From Candidatus Woesearchaeota archaeon (lineage in GTDB: Archaea; Nanobdellota; Nanobdellia; Woesearchaeales; DSVV01), in NCBI GenBank assembly GCA_016205905.1, contig JACQSP010000137.1, positions 1 to 22,758 on the forward strand: a DNA stretch of 22,758 nucleotides, in the 5' to 3' direction. The notes below the pieces were generated by a model that was not told where the DNA came from, did no database searches, and saw only the letters and a program-made list of their open reading frames with translations. Of this stretch, positions 16,232 to 22,758 are shown piece after piece; position 1 is the first letter of the stretch, and each line of letters begins with the position of its first letter. The translations under genes were made by a program, and so were the position numbers.

Positions 16232-16327
16232 CTTTACAGTTTGCTACAGTTAAGATAGACGTCATCAAATTCAACAACATTGAATGAACTTTCTCCTCTT
16301 TACAGTTTGCTACAGTTAAGATAGACG
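16232..16327. CRISPR. Minimal CRISPR-like unit: two 30-bp repeats, one 36-bp spacer
   Basis: A 30-bp sequence starting CTTTACAGTTTGCTACAGTT and ending AAGATAGACG is present without mismatch at 16232-16261 and 16298-16327, with a 36-bp unrelated sequence between them (16262-16297). Repeat and spacer sizes are those of a CRISPR array reduced to one spacer. The repeat is not strongly palindromic and contains TACAGTT twice, 10 bp apart. It lies between convergent genes, with its second repeat 11 bp from the kinase stop codon. No cas gene and no obvious leader are in the window. Alternatives are a paired protein-binding site or a duplicated terminator or att-like element. Confidence 0.5.
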
Positions 16328-16338
16328 AGGTTCATATT

Positions 16339-19300
16339 TCACTTTATTTCTTTTTTCACTATTTTCTCAAATCTAACTTGAACACAAAGTAGTCCATCTT
16401 GTTTATAAGGTATTTCTGGTCTAAAATCTGATTTGAATAGGCTTCTTATACTGTCAGAGCTCGGATTCTCTTTATCCTTTTCACCTTGTTTAAGATATCC
16501 AAAACCTTCAATAGACAATAAAACACCATTCTTATCATAAGATATGCGGCCAGAAATATTATCTAAGCTACTATTATGTTCTTCAACATATGATATGATA
16601 TTTTCTTCTAATTCTTTCTTGCCTTCCTTAGTTAAAGATAAATTTGAAGTGTAAGCATTACAGATTTCAGGATCTGTTGAGCCAGATAAATTTGTGTCAA
16701 GTATTCTATAAAATATATCATAACCACCAACAGGTATAGGTTCCCAACTGTGAAAAATTACGGGCACTACAGCTATTCCATAAGATGCCATTGCCCCATC
16801 CTCTCTTTGGCATTTATCATTAGTTTCATTATCATGTGCTAATAATACTACATTCACCTCACGTTTCAATGGTGCAGCAGCATACTTTATTTCATATTTG
16901 ATTGTTGTTTTACCATCTTTATCATCCTTACGTAATACCCTTGTTACTTCAACACCATTATCTTTATTATCTTCAGGGCGTACTATTGCTTTAATATAAT
17001 CACCCTCAGGGTCACTAAAAATATCTGTTAATGGAATGAATATTTTTGAATCTTTTGGAACATATCTTACTTTGCCAATGTCTGTTCCTTTCTTCACCCT
17101 CGGACAATCATTAACCGGCGTTACAGCAATCCATGCCCAGTTTTCGACCTTATAATTTTCATCACTTGCTGTGAACTTGACTTTTACAACTGAATCTAAT
17201 GTATATTTATTATCTTTTGTCTGAGAGAAGAAATCTGGTTCAGTTGCCCTTAATGTTATTTTAGAACCTTTTTCCGTTATTTGTTTTACTTCTATTTTAC
17301 CTTTCATTCCTGGTGTTATTGCGTCTATACTAATATCACTAAAAGTGAGGCTATCTTTATCACCATCATCCTTGAAGTAATCTCTTAAATCTATTTCTCT
17401 TCTTCCATGCTCGAGTATTTCAACAAGTGTGCCTTTTTTAAGTGCTTCTGGCTTTTCATTCTTGAATTCAAAGCAATATGTTGAACAATCGCCATCTTTT
17501 GTTTTTATTGATAATTGTGCTTGGCCAATGTATGGTTTTCCATCTTTCTCTCTTGGTTTTACTCTTATCTTTCCTGTGTTTGAATCATAAATTGGTTTAA
17601 TTTTATTATCATCTGCTTTTAATTCTCCTATCCCTTTTTCAGGATTAAATTCTTTTGCTAAATCATCCTTTGTTTTTATACCATCAATTCCTTCTTTAAC
17701 TAAATCAATTTCAATCGGATCTGAAACGTGCCTTCTTGGATATGTTTTAAGTTTAATTTCTCCTAAATCGTTTGTTTGTGGTTGCTGAGATTCAGTTGGT
17801 TGTTCTGGTGTTTTTATTAATGTTCTATATGAAGGTTTACACCACCACCAGTAACAAACTACTTCTTCTGGTCCTAGTCTAGGATTCGCAATCATATCTA
17901 ATTCAGCGATTCTTGGCGTAGATATTGGTTTTGGTATATTTACAGGTTTAGGCACAGGAGTTGGTGGAGGTGTAGGAGCTGGCTCAGGTTCTGAGCATGT
18001 GTCTTTGCCGCAAATCAAGTTTAGTGAGCGAGGACAGCAAAGGTCATATTTATTATAAAGATAATAACTTAATCCACCTACCCCTAAGACTGCTGCAGCA
18101 ATACCTCCAATTATAACCTTTTTTTTATGTTTCTGATACCATGAAACATATTTTTCTTTTATTTCTTGTGCTAGTAGATTAATTCTTAATGGAATCTTTG
18201 GTGTTTTGCTTTTCTTTTCTAACTTAGCTTCTAAACTCTGTACTGCTTTATCTGTAGATTGTGTTGGCTCTACTATACTAGGTAATACTATCTTTTCTAA
18301 TTTCTGTACTGCTTTATCTTCTGCATCGTCAATGGTTAAGCTTTCTTCTTCTCCTGATGCGGTTGGTTGTTGTGGAGCTGGTGATGTACTTACTTGTTGT
18401 TTTGGTGGTGGCGAGGGAACTGCGTGTGAAGGTGTGGGTTGTGGTGCAGTTGGCTCTGATGTTTTTTTATGACTTATTCCTAACTTTTCTGCTATTTTTT
18501 TAAGTCCACTGTAAAACGATACACCACCAGCTTTTTCAGGCAATGTTCCTTTTTTTCTCTCTTCATCAACAATATCTTCAGCTGATTCATAATTAAAATA
18601 GTGTGGATATTTCTTTTCTAATTTGTCTAATTCACCTGATGAATTATCAGATGCCAGTAAATCTTCGACAGATTTGTAGTTATCATTAAGACTGCCAGTG
18701 CCTCTGACTAATATAGGTATTAATGCATCTAAGAATTGTCCGTCAGAGCCGTCTAATGTTTCTTTATTATTCTTCTCTATTATTCGCCTTAACATCTTTC
18801 CATATTGTGATTCAACGCATTCTAAAAGAGTGGTATACTCCCCTGATTTTACTTCATCTTCAATTTTTTCAACCTTACTGCCATCATATTCCTTGACAAA
18901 TAATTCTCTATAAATATTCAAAAGCTGATTGCCTCTTTCTTTGATCTTCTCTTCCATTTTCCTTTTTTCTCTGTCAAAACGTTCTTTATATAATTCTTCT
19001 GCTTCCTTGTCTTTAGATGAGGCTTTAAGAATGTTAATCATATAAACTAAATGGTTGCCTTTAAGATAAAATGCTGAATTGCCTGTTAAAGCCCATACTA
19101 CTAAATTTGTAGCTTGATAAATATCCATAGATGGTGCGGCTAGTCGTGTACTGGAATCACCCAGCATTAACTCTAAAGGGCTTACGTCTTCATTATACCA
19201 TGCAATTTCGCGGTCAGAATGGCCTTTATAACATGTTTTATAACTGCCAGCTGAAGGTGTCCCAAAGGCGCGTTTTTGATTAAAAAAAAGTCCTATTGCC

Positions 19301-19986
19301 ATCTCTTTTTTTCTTGCTAATCCATAATCAATTAATATAATTTCAGATAATTGGCGTATTCTTCTTTTTTTCCCACCGGCATCTTCAATTTTTGTAGAAT
19401 ATTTGAGGAATACATTACCAGGTGCAATGTCAAAATGAATAACACCTTCCTTATGTAAAACATTTAGCTGAGACAGCAATTTTCTATAAAATGACAATGC
19501 ATGCGATAATTTGAGAGTTTTTGTAGTAACTTCACATCCATTTATATCTTCTCCTTCTTCCTCTTCTTTTTCGCGTTTTACTTTCTCAAAATCAATCACA
19601 TCATCAAGTGTTACTGCACCAAATCGCTTCATATTCTTCATAAAATAGATATCTGTTCTCTTTTTGAGAGAATTCTCATTTTCTAATCTTAATTGTGCAA
19701 TAAAAGGGCTGTCAAGCCTTGATAATAACCCTATTTTTTCTAAATGTTTGTGAACATAAATATCATTTCGTGTTACCCCCCTGCTGTTTCCAGAACTGAT
19801 TTTTACACAAAAACTGTCTGTCTCGTCAAAAAGGACAACACTAAATTTTCCTCGTTCTATCTCCCTTTCATCAACTTTTGTAAGATCAAAATTATATACG
19901 TCGCCATAATATTCAACTTTGAGCATATCACCTTCTAACCATGTTTTTGTATTATTCTCTTCCTCATTAATATTATCATCTGTCAT
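16339..19986 (-). CDS. Receptor-like transmembrane protein kinase with Ig/cadherin-like ectodomain (1215 aa)
   Basis: Start chosen at ATG 19986; AGGTGAT (19991-19997 on this strand) overlaps the stop codon of the upstream gene. Residues about 25-320 are a Hanks-type kinase domain with key residues kept: Lys62 (CVKIS), Asp186 and Asn191 in HFDIAPGNV, Asp220 in DYG. HFD and DYG replace the usual HRD and DFG, and the glycine loop is weak. A Pro/Thr/Ser-rich linker (about 505-590) leads to one membrane segment (about 624-644), a Cys cluster and a proline-rich stalk (665-690). The ectodomain has at least two Ig/cadherin-like repeats, recognisable by AVTPVNDCP near 955-962 and FSDPEGD near 990-996. 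The plan recalls receptor kinases, with the ectodomain sensing something outside. Confidence 0.85.
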   Translation of the reverse strand: MTDDNINEEENNTKTWLEGDMLKVEYYGDVYNFDLTKVDEREIERGKFSVVLFDETDSFCVKISSGNSRGVTRNDIYVHKHLEKIGLLSRLDSPFIAQLRLENENSLKKRTDIYFMKNMKRFGAVTLDDVIDFEKVKREKEEEEGEDINGCEVTTKTLKLSHALSFYRKLLSQLNVLHKEGVIHFDIAPGNVFLKYSTKIEDAGGKKRRIRQLSEIILIDYGLARKKEMAIGLFFNQKRAFGTPSAGSYKTCYKGHSDREIAWYNEDVSPLELMLGDSSTRLAAPSMDIYQATNLVVWALTGNSAFYLKGNHLVYMINILKASSKDKEAEELYKERFDREKRKMEEKIKERGNQLLNIYRELFVKEYDGSKVEKIEDEVKSGEYTTLLECVESQYGKMLRRIIEKNNKETLDGSDGQFLDALIPILVRGTGSLNDNYKSVEDLLASDNSSGELDKLEKKYPHYFNYESAEDIVDEERKKGTLPEKAGGVSFYSGLKKIAEKLGISHKKTSEPTAPQPTPSHAVPSPPPKQQVSTSPAPQQPTASGEEESLTIDDAEDKAVQKLEKIVLPSIVEPTQSTDKAVQSLEAKLEKKSKTPKIPLRINLLAQEIKEKYVSWYQKHKKKVIIGGIAAAVLGVGGLSYYLYNKYDLCCPRSLNLICGKDTCSEPEPAPTPPPTPVPKPVNIPKPISTPRIAELDMIANPRLGPEEVVCYWWWCKPSYRTLIKTPEQPTESQQPQTNDLGEIKLKTYPRRHVSDPIEIDLVKEGIDGIKTKDDLAKEFNPEKGIGELKADDNKIKPIYDSNTGKIRVKPREKDGKPYIGQAQLSIKTKDGDCSTYCFEFKNEKPEALKKGTLVEILEHGRREIDLRDYFKDDGDKDSLTFSDISIDAITPGMKGKIEVKQITEKGSKITLRATEPDFFSQTKDNKYTLDSVVKVKFTASDENYKVENWAWIAVTPVNDCPRVKKGTDIGKVRYVPKDSKIFIPLTDIFSDPEGDYIKAIVRPEDNKDNGVEVTRVLRKDDKDGKTTIKYEIKYAAAPLKREVNVVLLAHDNETNDKCQREDGAMASYGIAVVPVIFHSWEPIPVGGYDIFYRILDTNLSGSTDPEICNAYTSNLSLTKEGKKELEENIISYVEEHNSSLDNISGRISYDKNGVLLSIEGFGYLKQGEKDKENPSSDSIRSLFKSDFRPEIPYKQDGLLCVQVRFEKIVKKEIK

Positions 19987-19991
19987 TGTTA

Positions 19992-22758
19992 TCACCTTGT
20001 CGGTTCATTAACATATTTTAATATACTCATCGCTAATTTAATTCCCTCTGTTATGTTTTTCCCAAAGATTCGCATATATTCTTCTGTAACATGCGTTTTA
20101 ATATCAGTTGCTGAGTCATTGATTGTTTTATCACCATATGATTCAAGTGTTAATTCAAGTTTATCCTCTTTTAATTCAAAAGTCATTTTACTTCCGATAT
20201 AATTATCTATAATTATATCAAAGCTTGCAAAAGCTTTTCCTTCATTTTTTCTTTGTTTCGGCTCTTCGCAATCCTTGTTATCAACACATTCGAATATCCA
20301 TAAGTTATGGCTCGCATCAGTAGACAACTGATAATACCCGCCTTGAACAGTTATACCATTATTATTGAACATTAAATTATAATCAAACTTAGATTCTTTT
20401 TCTCCATTTTCATTTCTGATGGTTCTTGATACACTTCCTTTTAACGTAATGCCATTTGCATCATAAGATACATTTATTTGTCTCGTCTCTAATCTATTCT
20501 CTAACTTAGCTGTACTTGAATTACCACTCACAGTGATTATGTATCCTTTATTATTTAAACCATCATTTATTCTTTTGAAATTTGCAGAATATGGGCTTAT
20601 AATCTCGGGCTGTTGTGTATCCCCAGCTAAATTAACAGGATTTTCAGTTGTTGGTTTGGCAATCTCAGTTGCAGTTTTATCTAGAAACTTGCTGGTATAC
20701 ACCTGAGCAGTGTTGTTTATGACTGCAAAAATATTTGGCTGATGCAGTGCTTCTTGTTCTCCATTCATTACATCCTTTGCTGGTTTTATTTCTTCTGGCT
20801 TTTTTGCATGTTCATCAGCTAGTTTAGGTTTTTCTACCTGAGCAGGTTGTTTTGTTTTGTCTGTATCATTTACTGTGTGTTCGTCTTTCTTAACAGGTTG
20901 TTCTGCTTTACTTTCTTTATCTAATTGTGCAGGTAATTTTGCAGGAAGGGGTGCTACTTCTTTGTCATTTTCAGTTTTAGCAGGTTGATCATTTGAATTA
21001 TAATTGTTATAATAATTTATGGTGGTAGCGATTCCAGCAATTGCTAGACATCCCATTAAACCTAGTGCCTGCCAACTTAACCACCATTTACGCGAAGATA
21101 TTTTTTTGCTTTGTGATAATTCTTCTGTTTGAGAAGAGGTAGATAACTGACTAAAATAGTCGTCAATTGATTTTTTTAGAGAAGGATTAACTTCATCAAG
21201 TTTATCCTCTTCTTCTATTTTTTTATCTTCTAATATTTGATTATGATCCATTACACTATAAATTTCACTAAGAAAACCAACAATCATAGTATGTCTTAAT
21301 GTATCCTGACAATCTTTTGTCCATTTATCTGATTCTTGTTTAATATAATCATCAACATATTTAACTTGTTTAGCAGTCACTATTTTTCGTTTCTCTTTTG
21401 TTGTTTTTTCTTTTTTCTTCTCTAATTTGTATAAATTGTTTATTGTCTCTCTGAGTCCTTTACCATAAGATTCACCTCCACTTTCTTCAGAGGTATAATC
21501 AAAATCGCCTTTTTTTGTTTCTTTATTTTTACGTTTATCTAATATATAAAATAAAGCATAAGTAATATATCTTTTTATTTTTGTTTCATCTGCATTTCTT
21601 GTTTTCTCATCAATAATTTCTCTTAATGTTTTAGATGGTGCTGGCTGTACATTTGAATCTGCATCAGATGCTTCATCGGGTGTATTCGGCAACACTACTG
21701 TTTGTGAATCATCTTCAGCTTGTTGAGATGCTACCAAAGCTGATTTTGAAGGTATAGTTGATGCTTCAATAGATGGCTGTGTAGTTGTGATAGCATTTGA
21801 ATCTGTATCTTTTATTTGATCAGCAGATTTAAAAGCATCTTTTGGCAGAGGCGGTGGAGTTATCCTTGCTTTGTATCCTTCTGTTTTAGCTGATATTCTA
21901 TCTGCCACTTGTCTCTCTGTAAAAAGATCTCTACCAATCCTTTCATCATACCCCTGTCTGATAATTCTTTCTGTTTCATATTTTGCTCTTTTAACGTTTG
22001 CTTCATCTTCTTCACGTGTAATATATTTTTCTTGATACATCTTTATTTGTTTATTTGCCACTTCTAATTCTTCTGTTATCCCTTTTAATTTTTTTTCTGT
22101 AGAAGATAATCTATCTTTCATTTCTTGAAATTTTTTTGATCTATATTCTATATACCAACAATTAAATGCAGAAAGAATTGTCCCAACTTTTTCTAAACCT
22201 CTTTCTAATATTCCTTTATGCCCTCTTGCTTTACAAGCCAATTCATTAAAGTTGATACTTATATATTTATGCAAATAATCATCTGTCATATTTTTGATGT
22301 TATTTTTTTCTGTTTTTTCTTCTGTTTCCTTATTTGTTCCTCTGAGTACTCTTTTTTTTCTTTTATTATAATCTAAGTTTAGCCAAATATGGTATGCAAT
22401 ATTTTCTAACGCTAATCTGTGTTCTTTATCTGATTCTGATTGTCTACTTTCAATGTCCTTGATTCTCTGCTCCAAACCCAGTATACTTTTATCTCTTTCA
22501 GCAAGTTGCGTATTAACTTGTGATAAAGATGTTTCTGCACTTTTTGCTCTTGTGGTTAATTGTGTGATTTCACTATTTTTTCTTGTAACTTTATCTTCTG
22601 TTCCACTTATTTTATTTTCATAATATTTTCTTCTTGTACCTTTCAGGTCGACAACAACAGCAGCAAAATCATCATAAATCTTTCCTTCTGCAGTATCATA
22701 AATCAAGGCTAAACGCTTTACCCATGTTTCATTATCTGGATAAGTAGGAGATAATATC
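19992..22758 (-). CDS. Large coiled-coil single-pass membrane protein, 5' end beyond the window
   Basis: The frame stays open to the window edge with no stop, so the gene is partial; a TTG at 22706 is not a convincing start because a coherent sequence continues upstream of it. Numbering from 22706: coiled coils at about 22-90 and 195-250, a PPPLP-containing low-complexity linker (280-360), a helical domain (360-520), one membrane segment (about 545-562), a Lys/Pro/Glu/Gln-rich stalk (570-655), and an ectodomain of about 250 residues rich in strands. It ends 5 nt before the kinase start, so the two are almost surely one transcription unit and probably partners. Its topology matches that of the kinase. 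No known family recognised. Confidence 0.8.
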   Translation of the reverse strand, partial: ILSPTYPDNETWVKRLALIYDTAEGKIYDDFAAVVVDLKGTRRKYYENKISGTEDKVTRKNSEITQLTTRAKSAETSLSQVNTQLAERDKSILGLEQRIKDIESRQSESDKEHRLALENIAYHIWLNLDYNKRKKRVLRGTNKETEEKTEKNNIKNMTDDYLHKYISINFNELACKARGHKGILERGLEKVGTILSAFNCWYIEYRSKKFQEMKDRLSSTEKKLKGITEELEVANKQIKMYQEKYITREEDEANVKRAKYETERIIRQGYDERIGRDLFTERQVADRISAKTEGYKARITPPPLPKDAFKSADQIKDTDSNAITTTQPSIEASTIPSKSALVASQQAEDDSQTVVLPNTPDEASDADSNVQPAPSKTLREIIDEKTRNADETKIKRYITYALFYILDKRKNKETKKGDFDYTSEESGGESYGKGLRETINNLYKLEKKKEKTTKEKRKIVTAKQVKYVDDYIKQESDKWTKDCQDTLRHTMIVGFLSEIYSVMDHNQILEDKKIEEEDKLDEVNPSLKKSIDDYFSQLSTSSQTEELSQSKKISSRKWWLSWQALGLMGCLAIAGIATTINYYNNYNSNDQPAKTENDKEVAPLPAKLPAQLDKESKAEQPVKKDEHTVNDTDKTKQPAQVEKPKLADEHAKKPEEIKPAKDVMNGEQEALHQPNIFAVINNTAQVYTSKFLDKTATEIAKPTTENPVNLAGDTQQPEIISPYSANFKRINDGLNNKGYIITVSGNSSTAKLENRLETRQINVSYDANGITLKGSVSRTIRNENGEKESKFDYNLMFNNNGITVQGGYYQLSTDASHNLWIFECVDNKDCEEPKQRKNEGKAFASFDIIIDNYIGSKMTFELKEDKLELTLESYGDKTINDSATDIKTHVTEEYMRIFGKNITEGIKLAMSILKYVNEPTR

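Noticed and set aside
19987..19995. GTG 19995 as start of the kinase gene
   Set aside because: It overlaps the AGGTGAT ribosome-binding site and the upstream stop codon; ATG 19986 has normal spacing.
22704..22706. TTG 22706 as the true start of the coiled-coil membrane protein
   Set aside because: The frame continues open and protein-like to the window edge with no ribosome-binding site near the TTG, so the gene is treated as partial.
1..22758. tRNA, rRNA, transposase, integrase or cas genes
   Set aside because: Looked for characteristic sequence on both strands and found none; a covariance-model scan would be needed to exclude tRNAs with introns.

Overview
The window reads as DNA from an AT-rich archaeon, most likely a small-genome (DPANN-like) lineage; that placement is inference. 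Archaeal signs are visible directly: TATA boxes about 25 nt upstream of start codons with no room for a ribosome-binding site (genes at 3759 and 5900), archaeal GGTGAT-type Shine-Dalgarno sequences elsewhere, and a TrmB-family regulator. No RNA gene, transposase, integrase or cas gene was recognised.

Layout. (A) 1-2562: a promoter and a long structured leader, then three + strand genes of unknown function (133, 173 and 398 aa). (B) 2563-2857: a gap holding an inverted array of 7-bp GTCGT units that ends in a T-run. (C) 2858-5900: a chromosome-like segment with a TrmB-type regulator divergent from an alpha/beta hydrolase, and a class I methyltransferase convergent to the hydrolase; two of the three look leaderless. 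(D) 6080-16211: a second promoter sharing sequence with the one in A, then a seven-gene + strand run: a 316-aa unknown, a 185-aa membrane-anchored protein, a 389-aa coiled-coil protein, a canonical AAA+ ATPase (535 aa), a second P-loop ATPase with an SF3/MCM-like layout and a winged-helix tail (647 aa), a 616-aa unknown, and a 447-aa protein with a membrane or signal segment and a beta-rich, glycine/aromatic C-terminal half. (E) 16232-16327: two identical 30-bp repeats around one 36-bp spacer, between convergent genes. (F) 16339-22758: two - strand genes, a very large coiled-coil single-pass membrane protein (open at the window edge) and, 5 nt downstream, a receptor-like protein kinase with a large Ig/cadherin-like ectodomain.

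Blocks A and D share a promoter of about 45-60 bp and strong Shine-Dalgarno sites, and look co-regulated. Block F has the same architecture style (long cytoplasmic part, low-complexity linker, one membrane segment, ectodomain). Together they may be one accessory system or mobile element: membrane and secreted proteins, two ATPases and a transmembrane kinase, with a mini-CRISPR-like unit at the junction. That unity is inference. Base composition varies sharply, even inside single genes, which suggests a mosaic history.
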